NCBI GenBank assembly: GCA_016124635.1
Contig: WGNJ01000015.1
Coordinates: 62,001-126,000, forward strand
Direction: 5' to 3'
Length of the DNA: 64,000 nt
Source of the DNA: Alphaproteobacteria bacterium
GTDB lineage: Bacteria > Pseudomonadota > Alphaproteobacteria > Micropepsales > Micropepsaceae
The position numbers and the translations under genes were made by a program. The notes below the pieces were generated by a model. The model was given only the letters and a program-made list of their open reading frames with translations, was not told the DNA's origin and made no database searches. This document shows, in pieces, positions 1 through 8,773 of this stretch (its first letter is position 1; every line of letters begins with the position of its first letter).

Positions 1-337
1 TCGCATCGACGTAGCGCGAGAGCACGCGCGCCGTGTCGCCGACCGTCTCGCCGTGGCCGAATTGCATGTCGCGCCCGTCGAGAAACATGGTCTGCCCGCC
101 GAGTTGCCGCATGCCCATCTCGAACGAGATGCGCGTGCGCGTCGACGGTTTCTCGAAGATCATCGCCAGCATGCGCCCGGTGAGCGGTGTCTCGTCGTCC
201 GGCGCACCCTTCGGCCGGCCGGCGCGCGCTTGCTTCATGCGCCGCGCGTCGTCGATCAAATGCCGCAGCGTCGCTCCGTCGAAGGCATCGAGATCGAGAA
301 AGTGTTTTGGCCCGCGCGCAAGTCCCGTCGCATTCAT
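1..337 (-). CDS. argF: Ornithine carbamoyltransferase ArgF, N-terminal part (cut by window edge)
   Basis: Transfers the carbamoyl group from carbamoyl phosphate to ornithine to make citrulline in cytoplasmic arginine synthesis. About 112 N-terminal codons are in the window; the rest lies beyond position 1. The carbamoyl-phosphate signature STRTR is present ([15 protein letters not shown]), followed by GGQTMFLD and [16 protein letters not shown], all typical of OTCase. The ATG at 337-335 overlaps the TGA of argD (336-334) as ATGA, so the two genes are almost certainly translationally coupled. The family is certain; length and C terminus cannot be judged. Confidence 0.95.
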   Translation of the reverse strand, partial: MNATGLARGPKHFLDLDAFDGATLRHLIDDARRMKQARAGRPKGAPDDETPLTGRMLAMIFEKPSTRTRISFEMGMRQLGGQTMFLDGRDMQFGHGETVGDTARVLSRYVDA

Positions 338-1530
338 TTCGCCGCGTCCTTCGCAGGCTGATAGGCAAGCGCGCCGCACGCGTCGTTGATGATGCCGACG
401 GCTTCGCGCACCTGGGTTTCGTCGATGATCAGTGGCGGCAGCAAGCGCACCGTGTTGTCGCCCGCGCCGACGCTCAAAAGGCCGCGATCGCGCAGGGCGT
501 TCACGAGATCGGTGTTCGTCGTCTTGCATTTGAGGCCGACCATCAAGCCCTCGCCCCGCACCTCTTCGATGATTGCGCCGTGCTTATCGGCAATCATCGC
601 CAGCTGCTGACGCAGATAATTCGCAACGCGATTCACTTGCTCGACGAATTCCGGCTTGAGCACGACGTCGAGCACCGCGTTTCCGACCGCCATCGCAAGC
701 GGATTGCCGCCGAAGGTCGAGCCGTGCGTGCCGGCCGTCATACCCGCAGCAGCCTTTTCTGTTGCGAGACATGCGCCGACGGGAAACCCGCCGCCAAGCC
801 CCTTGGCGATAGCCATGATATCCGGCGTGATGCCGGCCCACTCGTGCGCGAACAGCTTGCCCGTGCGCCCGAACCCGGTCTGAATTTCATCGAGCACAAG
901 CAAGATGCCGTGCTCGTCGCAGAGTGCGCGCAGCTCGCGCAGATAGTCCCAACCAAAGGGACGAATGCCGCCTTCACCTTGGATCGGCTCGATCAAAATG
1001 CCGGCTGTTTGCGGCCCGATCGCCGCTTTGAGGGCTGCATGATCGCCGAACGGCACTTGATCGAATCCGTCGACCTTCGGTCCGAAGCCTTCGAGGTATT
1101 TCTTCTGTCCGCCAGCCGCGATCGTCGCCAACGTCCTGCCGTGGAACGCACCTTCGACGGTGATGAGGCGATACCGCTCGGGCTCACCGCGCGCCGCGTG
1201 ATACTTGCGCGCCATTTTGATCGAGCACTCGACCGCTTCAGCGCCTGAGTTCCCGAAGAAGACGGTGTCGGCAAACGTCGCAGCGACCAACCGCTCGGCG
1301 AGCCGCTCCTGTCCCGGAACGCGATAGAGATTTGACGTGTGCCAAAGCTTCGCGGCCTGCGCGTCCAGCGCGGCGACGAGATGCGGATGTGCATGTCCCA
1401 AGATGTTGACCGCGATGCCGCCCGCGAAATCGAGGAATCGCTCGCCCGTCGTCGCAATCAGATAAGGGCCTTCGCCGCGGTCAAAAGCGAGGTCGGCCCG
1501 GGCATAGGTCGGGAGCAACGGCGTAATCAC
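334..1530 (-). CDS. argD: Acetylornithine aminotransferase ArgD
   Basis: PLP-dependent class III aminotransferase converting N-acetylglutamate semialdehyde to N-acetylornithine; this family may also serve the succinyl-diaminopimelate step. The PLP lysine lies in [11 protein letters not shown] (about residue 243) and the cofactor aspartate in [23 protein letters not shown] and HGRTLA are also present. I start at GTG 1530 because it gives [16 protein letters not shown], the normal family N terminus, and about 398 residues. The frame stays open to a TTG at 1584 but the extra residues look non-native. It is the first gene of an argD-argF operon. Confidence 0.93.
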   Translation of the reverse strand: MITPLLPTYARADLAFDRGEGPYLIATTGERFLDFAGGIAVNILGHAHPHLVAALDAQAAKLWHTSNLYRVPGQERLAERLVAATFADTVFFGNSGAEAVECSIKMARKYHAARGEPERYRLITVEGAFHGRTLATIAAGGQKKYLEGFGPKVDGFDQVPFGDHAALKAAIGPQTAGILIEPIQGEGGIRPFGWDYLRELRALCDEHGILLVLDEIQTGFGRTGKLFAHEWAGITPDIMAIAKGLGGGFPVGACLATEKAAAGMTAGTHGSTFGGNPLAMAVGNAVLDVVLKPEFVEQVNRVANYLRQQLAMIADKHGAIIEEVRGEGLMVGLKCKTTNTDLVNALRDRGLLSVGAGDNTVRLLPPLIIDETQVREAVGIINDACGALAYQPAKDAAK

Positions 1531-1610
1531 GGGGATAGAGCTTTCCTTGTGCGCGCCGCAGCAAATGGCTTCCGGGGGCGGCAATTTCCAGAATTTCAGT
1601 ATCGGAACGC

Positions 1611-1754
1611 GACTCGCCCGTTGTCAAACACCGCCCACAGATCGCGTTAACCATCTGTGATTGAATAAGCACAATCCCCAATAACTACATCTAGCGTCTA
1701 CTAATTCATCTTGTGCCGCAGCCCCACTCCCCTACTGTATCTCGCGTTAACCAA
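1611..1754 (+). promoter_or_regulatory. gcrA upstream region with CtrA-like half-sites and a GANTC site
   Basis: This stretch between the divergent argD and gcrA genes holds TTAACCAT at 1647-1654, a related TTAACCAA at 1747-1754, and a GACTC (GANTC, the CcrM methylation site) at 1611-1615. In Caulobacter gcrA transcription is controlled by CtrA and DnaA, and TTAACCAT resembles the CtrA half-site. That these elements act here is inference from short motifs. Confidence 0.35.
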
Positions 1755-1781
1755 CGGCTGTCCACGCGGAGGGACGAACGA

Positions 1782-2258
1782 ATGGGCTGGACGGAAGAAC
1801 GCGTCGAGCAATTGAAGCAGCTCTGGACCGAAGGCCTCAGCGCTAGCCAGATCGCCCGCCAGCTGGGCGGGGTCACCCGCAACGCGGTGATCGGCAAAGT
1901 CCATCGGTTGGGTTTGGCCGGGCGTGCAACGCCTGCGCGCGCCGAACGTCCACGCATGCCGACCGTTCGCCGCATGGCGCGGCCGCGGCCGGTACAAGTT
2001 GTCCAAGCGCCGATCATCGAAGCGGATCCGGTCGTAGACGAACACGGGAACAAGACGACCGTTCTCACGGTCTCCGACCGGATGTGCAAGTGGCCGATCG
2101 GCGATCCGTCGACCAACGAATTCCATTTCTGTGGGCATCCGCCGAAAGCCGGATCGCCTTACTGCGAGGCGCACTCCGTCAAGGCGTTCCAGCCGGCGCA
2201 AAGCCGTCGTGACCGGGATCGCGACCGCGACTACCGCCGCTATCTGGCCAACAGCTGA
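1782..2258 (+). CDS. gcrA: Cell-cycle regulator GcrA
   Basis: 158-residue sigma70-associated cell-cycle transcription factor, known in alphaproteobacteria to act at promoters carrying CcrM-methylated GANTC. The N-terminal helix-turn-helix is unmistakable: MGWTEERVEQLKQLW, then GLSASQIARQLGGVTRNAVIGKVHRLGL. The C-terminal sigma-interacting part has the expected Cys/His pattern (MCKWPIGDP, FHFCGHPP, SPYCEAHS). ATG 1782 is chosen over the upstream frame because GGAGGGAC at 1768-1775 gives an ideal ribosome site and the protein then starts like its relatives. A strong terminator follows. Confidence 0.95.
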   Translation: MGWTEERVEQLKQLWTEGLSASQIARQLGGVTRNAVIGKVHRLGLAGRATPARAERPRMPTVRRMARPRPVQVVQAPIIEADPVVDEHGNKTTVLTVSDRMCKWPIGDPSTNEFHFCGHPPKAGSPYCEAHSVKAFQPAQSRRDRDRDRDYRRYLANS

Positions 2259-2278
2259 TTCGAATAGAGGGGAATGCG

Positions 2279-2310
2279 AAAAGGGGCTGGCGCGGGGCCA
2301 GCCCCTTTTT
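2279..2310. terminator. Bidirectional rho-independent terminator between gcrA and phoB
   Basis: AAAAGGGGCTGGC pairs with GCCAGCCCCTTTT around a short loop, followed by a T run on the plus strand and a mirrored T run on the minus strand. It lies 20 bases after the gcrA stop and 19 before the phoB stop, so it can end both convergent transcripts. Confidence 0.9.
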
Positions 2311-2328
2311 CGTATCCGATTGGCTCTC

Positions 2329-3036
2329 TCAGTTCTTGAATGATTCGTCGAGCGCGTAGCCGGCCGAGCGAACAGTGCGAATCGGATCGTTCTGACCTGG
2401 CACGTTGAGCGCCTTGCGAAGCCGACCGATGTGAACGTCGACCGTCCTCGCCTCGACATAGACGTCTGAGCCCCAAACAGCGTCGAGCAATTGCTCGCGG
2501 CTGAAGACGCGTCCCGGATGCTGCATGAAGTGATCGAGCAGCCGGTATTCCGTAGGACCGAGGTGGATATCCTTTGCGCCGCGCCGCACCCGATGGGCCG
2601 ACCGGTCGACGCTGATATCGCCGAACGTCGCGACATCTTCCGCGAAGGCAGGCCGTATGCGGCGCAGCACCGCGCGCACGCGTGCCAATAGCTCCGTCAT
2701 CGAAAACGGCTTTGTGATGTAGTCGTCGGCGCCGGTGTCGAGCCCGCGGATGCGGTCACCCTCTTCGCCGCGCGCCGTCAGCATGATCACCGGCATGTTG
2801 CGTGATTCGGCGCGGCCGCGCAGTCGTCGGCAGACTTCGATGCCGGAGATCTTCGGCAACATCCAGTCGAGCAGCACGAGATCCGGCGTCTCTTCGTCGG
2901 CCAGGATCATGGCTTCTTCGCCGTCGCGTGCTTCCGATACGCGATAGCCTTCCTTCTCCAAATTGTAGCGCAGCAATGTTGTCAGTGGCATCTCGTCTTC
3001 GACCACGAGAACCAGCGGCTTCTTTGCGACACTCAT
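2329..3036 (-). CDS. phoB: Phosphate response regulator PhoB
   Basis: 235-residue OmpR/PhoB-type regulator. The receiver domain (about 8-120) has the acidic pair in VVEDE, phosphoacceptor Asp57 in LVLLDWMLP and the conserved lysine in ITKPFS. The C-terminal winged helix (about 130-230) carries LGPTEYRLLDHFMQHPGRVF and DVHIGRLRKAL. The start at ATG 3036 (MSVAKKPLVLVVEDE) is the normal family start; the frame continues upstream into phoU without support. It follows phoU by 20 bases. Its partner kinase is encoded at 4015-6786, and a PHO box precedes phoU, so autoregulation is likely. Confidence 0.93.
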   Translation of the reverse strand: MSVAKKPLVLVVEDEMPLTTLLRYNLEKEGYRVSEARDGEEAMILADEETPDLVLLDWMLPKISGIEVCRRLRGRAESRNMPVIMLTARGEEGDRIRGLDTGADDYITKPFSMTELLARVRAVLRRIRPAFAEDVATFGDISVDRSAHRVRRGAKDIHLGPTEYRLLDHFMQHPGRVFSREQLLDAVWGSDVYVEARTVDVHIGRLRKALNVPGQNDPIRTVRSAGYALDESFKN

Positions 3037-3056
3037 TTCGATACCTATTGGTTGCC

Positions 3057-3776
3057 TCAATGTTTGGGATCGTAGGCGACCGTCGTCGTCGACGTCGTGT
3101 CGCTCTTCGGTCGTTGATCGGTGATGCGCGTGCCGGTGACGAGGTAGTGCACCGTCTCGGCGATGTTCGTGGCGTGATCGCCCACGCGTTCGAAATTCTT
3201 GGCAATGAACAGAAGGTGCGTGGACTGACCGATCTTGCGCGGGTCTTCCATCATGTATGTCAGCAGCACGCGGAAGAGCGAGTTGTAGAGTTCGTCGATC
3301 TCTTCGTCGCGCCGCCAAACCGTAATTGCAGCCGCCGCATCGCGCCGCGCATAAGCGTCCAGCACGCTTTTCACCTGGCCGAGTGCCAAACGCCCCATGC
3401 GGCCGAGGCTTTGCGCTATCCCGGGCTCCGGCGCATCGCGCGACAAAACCAACGCGCGCTTTGCAACGTTCTTTGCCAGATCCCCGATGCGCTCGAGGTC
3501 CGAGGAGAGCTTCAGACCGGCCAGCGTCTCGCGCAGATCGTCTGCCATCGGCTGGCGCAGCGCGAGCAGACGTACGGCTTGCTGCTCGATCTGCTGTTCG
3601 AGCGCATCGATTCGAGCGTCCGCTGCTACGGTTTGCTCGGCGAGCGTCGAGTCGCGCCGCAATATGGCGTCGATGGCGTTGGCCAGCTGTGTTTCACACA
3701 AGCCGCCCATTTGCACGATGCCGGTGCTCAGCGCGTCGAGCTGATCTTGGAACGATTTGACGATGTGGTCGGCCAC
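3057..3776 (-). CDS. phoU: Phosphate signalling protein PhoU
   Basis: 239 residues, all helical, with the two-fold PhoU repeat: DALSTGIVQMGGLCETQLANAIDAI and the later ERIGDLAKNVAKRAL / ERVGDHATNIAETVHYLV motifs, whose acidic residues bind metal clusters in the family. PhoU normally links the Pst transporter to PhoR and damps PhoB activation under phosphate sufficiency. The GTG start at 3776 is supported by GGAGG seven bases upstream. It forms a two-gene unit with phoB. The pstSCAB genes that usually precede phoU are absent here. Confidence 0.95.
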   Translation of the reverse strand: MADHIVKSFQDQLDALSTGIVQMGGLCETQLANAIDAILRRDSTLAEQTVAADARIDALEQQIEQQAVRLLALRQPMADDLRETLAGLKLSSDLERIGDLAKNVAKRALVLSRDAPEPGIAQSLGRMGRLALGQVKSVLDAYARRDAAAAITVWRRDEEIDELYNSLFRVLLTYMMEDPRKIGQSTHLLFIAKNFERVGDHATNIAETVHYLVTGTRITDQRPKSDTTSTTTVAYDPKH

Positions 3777-3860
3777 GTTGGCGCCTCCTCAAGCAGCGGA
3801 CAGCAATGCAACCGCTGGCCGTAGCCTGGTGATGCGATGACTACCGGCAGCGCGCAATCC

Positions 3861-3893
3861 AATTATGACAATTCAATTGCAGTTTTGTGACAG
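3861..3893 (-). promoter_or_regulatory. PHO box (three 11-base units) upstream of phoU-phoB
   Basis: Read on the minus strand there are three head-to-tail 11-base units: CTGTCACAAAA, CTGCAATTGAA and TTGTCATAATT. The known PhoB site is CTGTCAT repeated every 11 bases, so spacing and sequence both fit. The block ends 84 bases before the phoU start, consistent with a PhoB-activated promoter for phoU-phoB. Confidence 0.8.
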
Positions 3894-4014
3894 AGCGGCC
3901 GGTTAGGCGCAGAATTCGGCCCTTTGAGCATGGGTTCACGGGCCGTCCCGCCACCCGGTATCGGACGGGAGCCCCCGGCGCGGCGGAAGGATGTGTCTAG
4001 GCAGAAGTCGAAGA

Positions 4015-6786
4015 CTACGACGCCGTGAGCAACCCGGTCGGCGCCGATTCCGGCGAACCAGCCTCGGTGGCGAGCGGCAGGAAGACGGTGAACGTCGAAC
4101 CCTCGCCGACTTTGCTTTCGATGGCGAGCCGCCCGCGATGGCGATTGAGGATGTGCTTCACGATCGCCAGGCCAAGCCCCGTGCCGCCGATCGCCCGGCT
4201 GCGCCGCACGTCGACGCGATAGAACCGCTCCGTGAGACGAGGAATGTGCTCGCGCGCGATGCCCTCGCCGTGGTCCTTGACGGCGACATAGACGGCAGGC
4301 GAAGGCCCGGCTTCGCCCGGTCCGGCGCGCCTTGTGCCGAGCTCGACGGTGATCGGCATGCCGGGCTTGCCGTATTTGACTGCGTTGTCGATCAGGTTCG
4401 TGAACACCTGAATGAGCTCTTCGCGATCGCCGGCGACGTTCGGCAGCGACATCGGTTCGACCAAATCGATCGTCATGCGCCCGGCGTCGGCGACCGGCGT
4501 CAGCGCATTGGTCACCTCTTCGATGACGTCGCCGAGATTAATGCTGCCGGACGGCCGCACGTGCTCGTTCAACTCGATGCGGCTGAGCGACAAGAGGTCG
4601 TCGATCAATCGCCGCATGCGCGAAGCTTGCTCCGCCATGATGCCAAGGAAACGTTCGCGGGCCTCCGGATCATCCTTGGCGTGGCCGCGCAAGGTATCGA
4701 TGAAGCCCGTCAGCGAGGCCAAAGGCGTTCGCAATTCGTGGCTGGCATTGGCGACGAAGTCCGCGCGCATTTGCTCGACGCGGCGCGCCTTTGTCGTGTC
4801 TTGCAGCACGATCAGTGCTGCGCGCGGCTTGTTCTCCTCGCCTTCGACGGGGGCGATATAGGCCTGGAAGCTTTGCTCCGGCGTCGAGGCAATCGTGAAC
4901 TCGGCGCGCTGAGAACCCTTGCCCCCGAGCGCCGCATCGAGAGCCTCGAGCACCTGCGGCGCGCGGATCAAACTGGCGAGATGTTTGCGGGGTTCCGCCG
5001 AGCCGAACAGCGTCTCGAGCGCCGCGTTCGCGGCGACAATTCGGCCGTTCTGATCGGTGACGATCACTGGATCAGGCAAACGCTGCACGACGTCCGTGAT
5101 CGAAAAATCATCTGCTGCGCGCGCACTGGCCGGCTCCGGCGCCGCCTGGGCGGGCGGCTCTTCCACCGCCGCAGTAGTCGCACTTTGTGCGGCAACCGTA
5201 GGAGCCGGAAGACTGCGCACAAAACCAAGCCGGGCAAATGCGACGGTGGTCACGGCGATGGCGAGAACGAGACAGAAGAACCATTGCGCCGGGTTCCACA
5301 GTGCCAAGATTGCAAGCGCACCAAGGGCCGGGAACAGAGTCCACGTGATGTCGCCGGCCCGCACCCGAAGCGGGGTTCGCGGCTTGGGTGCCGGCGGAAC
5401 ACGAGCGGCCCTCGACTGCGCACGCGTCGAGCTTTGAGCTGTCGCGCCGGGGAAACTCGCGCTTCCTTCACTCGCACTCATCGTCAAACCCTGCTCCGCT
5501 CCGAGGATCCCATCCCCCAAGGATCTCCGCCGCGGCTCCCTTACATAAACCATCAGAATGACAGCGGCCCCCAACATAGCAAGCGTCGCCGCCGCAAATA
5601 CAGCTTCGTACCCCAAAGTTTGAATGAGACCGCCGCCGAGGATCGGTCCGATGGCTAGCACCAAGGATTGCGCGGAGTTAACCATCCCCAGCCGAAGCGG
5701 CAGATCCGCGCGCTTGCCGAATTCGAGCACCATGTTCTGCGAGGCCAATTGATAGCCCGCGTTGCCGACGCCGATCCCGACGAAGCAAATCTGGAACGCC
5801 TGCATCGTGGAAACGAACGGACAGGCAATCGTTGCTCCCGCCCAGATGAACAGCGCCGGAACAAAGACGCTTTTGAAACCGAGCCGGTCGGCGACAAAGC
5901 CCCAGAGCAAATTCGCCACCGTCAGCGAAATGAGCAGCGTCGATGTCAGCGGCCCGATCGTCGAGCCGGTAAGACCGAGCCGGTGGCCCGCATAGATGAT
6001 GTAGAACGGCAGCGCGAGCGCGCCTAACGTCGCCAGCGCTTGCGCTCCGAAATAGAGCGCGAACTGCGGATCCTCTCGCAACACAAATGGTATGTCGAGC
6101 AAGCGTTGGCGAATGCTGCTGGGCTCGCGCACCGACGGTGAATCAGGCTCGCGCACCAAGTTCAGAAACGTCAGCCCGATTGCCGTCAACACGAACGCCA
6201 CGAGGAACGTCGTCGCGTATCCGTTGCCCAATACGTTCCGCTCGACGAGTATCGTCGCGCCGTAGCCGGCGACCGCCGCCGCCGTCATCCCGCCCAGGAA
6301 GTTGCGCGCACCGAGCAGCATGCCGCGCCGGTTCGGCGGAATGGTCTTCGACATTAGCACGTTCCAGAGCACGTTCTGCATGCCCGAGAACACGCCGAGC
6401 AACGCCAAGCATAGAGCGAACGCCCAGAGCGAATATGGCGGCGGCACGAAGAAGGCGACCAGCGCCAGACCCAACACCGAGAGGCGCATCATCCCGCCGT
6501 AGAGAAACCCGAGCGGCAAGATGCGACGGCGATGCTCGATCATCGTGACGCCGAAGAGGCTCGAGGCGAATGCGCCGAGCTGCTGCGACGCCAGAACCAA
6601 CCCGACGATCAGCGGCGAGCCAGAGAGAAGAAAGAGAAAGGCCGGAACGAATGTCGGCGTGTTGACCAGACGAAAGCCCGTCATAGCCAGCATGCCGTGC
6701 ATCAGCTGGCTCACATAATTGCGAGTCAGGTTCTTCGATACGGCTTGCTGGAACTGAGCTTCGGCTTCTGGGTCGTGCGCGTTCAC
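4015..6786 (-). CDS. phoR: MFS transporter fused in frame to PhoR-type sensor histidine kinase
   Basis: One open frame of 923 codons from GTG 6786. Residues about 30-418 form a complete two-half MFS permease with roughly twelve hydrophobic segments. Residues 420-478 are an Ala/Pro/Ser/Arg linker; 481-521 hold two further helices; 555-665 a PAS domain (RLPDPVIVTDQNGRIVAANAA). Residues 670-740 are HisKA with His683 in NASHELRTPLASL, and 780-906 the ATPase domain with NLIDNAVKYG, DHGEGI and GGTGLGLAIVKH. The second half alone (about 488 residues from ATG 5481) matches an ordinary alphaproteobacterial PhoR. No stop separates the halves. The GTG abuts the TAA of the upstream reductase gene, implying coupled translation. 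Either a real fusion or two products via internal initiation at 5481. Confidence 0.85.
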   Translation of the reverse strand: MNAHDPEAEAQFQQAVSKNLTRNYVSQLMHGMLAMTGFRLVNTPTFVPAFLFLLSGSPLIVGLVLASQQLGAFASSLFGVTMIEHRRRILPLGFLYGGMMRLSVLGLALVAFFVPPPYSLWAFALCLALLGVFSGMQNVLWNVLMSKTIPPNRRGMLLGARNFLGGMTAAAVAGYGATILVERNVLGNGYATTFLVAFVLTAIGLTFLNLVREPDSPSVREPSSIRQRLLDIPFVLREDPQFALYFGAQALATLGALALPFYIIYAGHRLGLTGSTIGPLTSTLLISLTVANLLWGFVADRLGFKSVFVPALFIWAGATIACPFVSTMQAFQICFVGIGVGNAGYQLASQNMVLEFGKRADLPLRLGMVNSAQSLVLAIGPILGGGLIQTLGYEAVFAAATLAMLGAAVILMVYVREPRRRSLGDGILGAEQGLTMSASEGSASFPGATAQSSTRAQSRAARVPPAPKPRTPLRVRAGDITWTLFPALGALAILALWNPAQWFFCLVLAIAVTTVAFARLGFVRSLPAPTVAAQSATTAAVEEPPAQAAPEPASARAADDFSITDVVQRLPDPVIVTDQNGRIVAANAALETLFGSAEPRKHLASLIRAPQVLEALDAALGGKGSQRAEFTIASTPEQSFQAYIAPVEGEENKPRAALIVLQDTTKARRVEQMRADFVANASHELRTPLASLTGFIDTLRGHAKDDPEARERFLGIMAEQASRMRRLIDDLLSLSRIELNEHVRPSGSINLGDVIEEVTNALTPVADAGRMTIDLVEPMSLPNVAGDREELIQVFTNLIDNAVKYGKPGMPITVELGTRRAGPGEAGPSPAVYVAVKDHGEGIAREHIPRLTERFYRVDVRRSRAIGGTGLGLAIVKHILNRHRGRLAIESKVGEGSTFTVFLPLATEAGSPESAPTGLLTAS

Positions 6787-7725
6787 TTATCGAAAGGTCA
6801 GTTTGTTGACTTCGTCCCAATCGCCGCGCGGCATCGCCCACGAGCCGGCGGCGACATTCGCCTCGACCTGCTCAGGCTTCGTAGCGCCGGCGATCACGGT
6901 GGCCACCGTCTTCTGCCCAAGCAGCCAGCTCACCGCAACGTCGAGAATGCCCTTGCCGCGCCCGCGCGCAAAGTCCTCAAGTTTCTCGACGATGGTAAAA
7001 TTCTCATCCGACAGCATGCGCTTGGCGGCGTCCGGATTGGCGGCCGCGCGCGAGTCGTTTGGCACCGGGGCGCCGCGGCGGTACTTACCGGTCAAAAGGC
7101 CCGAGGCCAGCGGGAAATAGGGGATGACGCCGACGCCGAAGTGCTCGGCGGCCGGAATGACCTCCCGCTCGATTCGCCGGTCGAGGAGATTGTAGTGGTT
7201 TTGCGCCGAGATGAACGGCGTGGTGCCCTTGGTCTTTGCCGTCCAAGCTGCATCGGCAAGCTGCCAGCCATTGAGATTGGACGAACCGGCGTAACGCACC
7301 TTGCCGGCGCGGACGAGCGTATCGAGCGCGGACAACGTCTCCTCGATCGGCGTCTTCGGATCGGGAAAATGCATTTGATAGAGATCGATGTAGTCCGTGC
7401 CGAGCCGGCGCAGGCTCGCTTCGACCGCGAGCATGATGTAGCGCCGGGAAGCGCCGCCTTCGTACTCGCCCTTTTGCATCGGCAGGCCGAACTTCGTCGC
7501 CAGCACGATGTCCTTGCGTCGCGCGCCGAGTGCCTTGCCCAAGTACTCCTCGGACAAGCCGCCCGAGTAAAAATCAGCTGTATCGAACGTGGTGACGCCG
7601 AGATCGAGGGCTTTATGAACGACCGTTCGCGTCTCTTCTTCGGAGCACCGCCGCCCGAAATTGTTGCAGCCGAGGCCGACCGCTGAAACCTTGAGACCTG
7701 AGTGTCCGAGTTGACGGTATTCCAT
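6787..7725 (-). CDS. Aldo/keto reductase
   Basis: 312-residue NADPH-dependent oxidoreductase of the AKR superfamily (YajO/Tas-like). Seen in the sequence: N-terminal EYRQLGHSGLKVSAVGLGCNNFG, the catalytic Asp/Tyr in TFDTADFYSGG, catalytic Lys in VLATKFG, and the barrel motif YIDLYQMHFPDP containing the active-site His. The C-terminal half has the cofactor-binding pattern (TVIAGATKPEQVEAN). The substrate cannot be read. It lies three bases after the dienelactone hydrolase gene and its TAA touches the GTG of the MFS-PhoR frame, so the three probably share one transcript. Confidence 0.9.
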   Translation of the reverse strand: MEYRQLGHSGLKVSAVGLGCNNFGRRCSEEETRTVVHKALDLGVTTFDTADFYSGGLSEEYLGKALGARRKDIVLATKFGLPMQKGEYEGGASRRYIMLAVEASLRRLGTDYIDLYQMHFPDPKTPIEETLSALDTLVRAGKVRYAGSSNLNGWQLADAAWTAKTKGTTPFISAQNHYNLLDRRIEREVIPAAEHFGVGVIPYFPLASGLLTGKYRRGAPVPNDSRAAANPDAAKRMLSDENFTIVEKLEDFARGRGKGILDVAVSWLLGQKTVATVIAGATKPEQVEANVAAGSWAMPRGDWDEVNKLTFR

Positions 7726-7728
7726 GAT

Positions 7729-8571
7729 CTACACCACGCCGTGCGATTTGAACCAATCGAGCGCCTTCGCCCAGCCGTCCTTCGCCGCCATCTCGTTATA
7801 GCTCGGGCGATAGTCGGCCAAGAACCCGTGCTCCGCTTCCGGATAAACGACGATTGTTGACTTGTCGTCGCCCACTGCCTTGAGCGCAGCGCGCATTTTT
7901 TCGATGTCGTCAGCGGTAATGCCCTTGTCGAGCCCGCCGTAGAGGCCGAGCACACGCCCTTTCATCTTGTCGGCGAGCGACACCGCTTGCAGCGGGCGCG
8001 GATGCTCGCCCTTACCGACGAGTCCGCCGTACCAAGCGACGCCCGCTTTGATGTTGGGATTGTGCGCCGTGTACAGCCAAACGATACGTCCGCCCCAACA
8101 GAACCCGGTGACGCCGAGCTTGTCGACGTTGCTGCCGTTGGCTGCCGCCCACTTGACCGTCGCGTCGAGATCGGAGAGCACGAGATCGTCGTCCACCTTC
8201 ATGACGATCTCCTCCACCAGCTTCTTGATGTCGGTGTATTTCGTCGCATCGCCGACTCGCGCGTAAAGCGACGGCGCTACTGCAAAATAGCCAAGCTTGG
8301 CGAAGCGCCGACAAACGTCTTTGACCCATTCGTGGATGCCGAAGATCTCTTGGATGACGAGCAGCGTCGGCAGATTGGTCTTGCCCGTGGGCATCGCGCG
8401 ATAGGCGGGTATTTCACCGTCGCTGACCGGGATTTTCACCTCGCCCGCCGTCAATCCGCTGTCGTCCGTCGTGATCGTCGCCGCCGATATCGGCTGCACC
8501 GACAACGCGAATCCTGTGCCCAAGGCCGTCACAGCAAAGGCGCGCCGATCGAGGACGAGATCTTTCGTCAT
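7729..8571 (-). CDS. Dienelactone hydrolase family protein with export signal
   Basis: 280-residue alpha/beta hydrolase. The catalytic triad is visible: Cys158 in GFCWGG, Asp215 in YGGLDKG and His248 in EAEHGF. Family members hydrolyse dienelactone or other carboxylic esters; the substrate here is unknown. The N terminus ([24 protein letters not shown]) looks like a Tat-type signal with a twin arginine, so the enzyme is probably periplasmic. ATG 8571 is preceded by AGAGGAA; a longer frame to 8898 has no ribosome site. First gene of the set dienelactone hydrolase - aldo/keto reductase - MFS-PhoR. Confidence 0.88.
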   Translation of the reverse strand: MTKDLVLDRRAFAVTALGTGFALSVQPISAATITTDDSGLTAGEVKIPVSDGEIPAYRAMPTGKTNLPTLLVIQEIFGIHEWVKDVCRRFAKLGYFAVAPSLYARVGDATKYTDIKKLVEEIVMKVDDDLVLSDLDATVKWAAANGSNVDKLGVTGFCWGGRIVWLYTAHNPNIKAGVAWYGGLVGKGEHPRPLQAVSLADKMKGRVLGLYGGLDKGITADDIEKMRAALKAVGDDKSTIVVYPEAEHGFLADYRPSYNEMAAKDGWAKALDWFKSHGVV

Positions 8572-8773
8572 GGCAAGTTCCTCTCGCGAGAATGTGGATG
8601 CGTAGCGCATGAACGTGGGGCGCCCGCGCACCCGGTTGGCGTTGAACCTAGCAAACTCCGCTGGCTGCCCGCGAGAGGCCTGCGCCCGGCATCTGGATGT
8701 TTCGCTTTGTGGCATCCTCACGAGTTTGTGCACTGAATCAACCGGCTTGGCGTGTCTCACCCGCCGTGCAACC

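Noticed and set aside
187-1248. Long plus-strand open frame opposite argD
   Set aside because: Arg/Ala-rich shadow of the clear argD frame; no domain or ribosome site.
3991-5658. 555-codon plus-strand frame
   Set aside because: Antisense shadow of the PhoR half; composition is Arg/Gly-rich and nonsensical.
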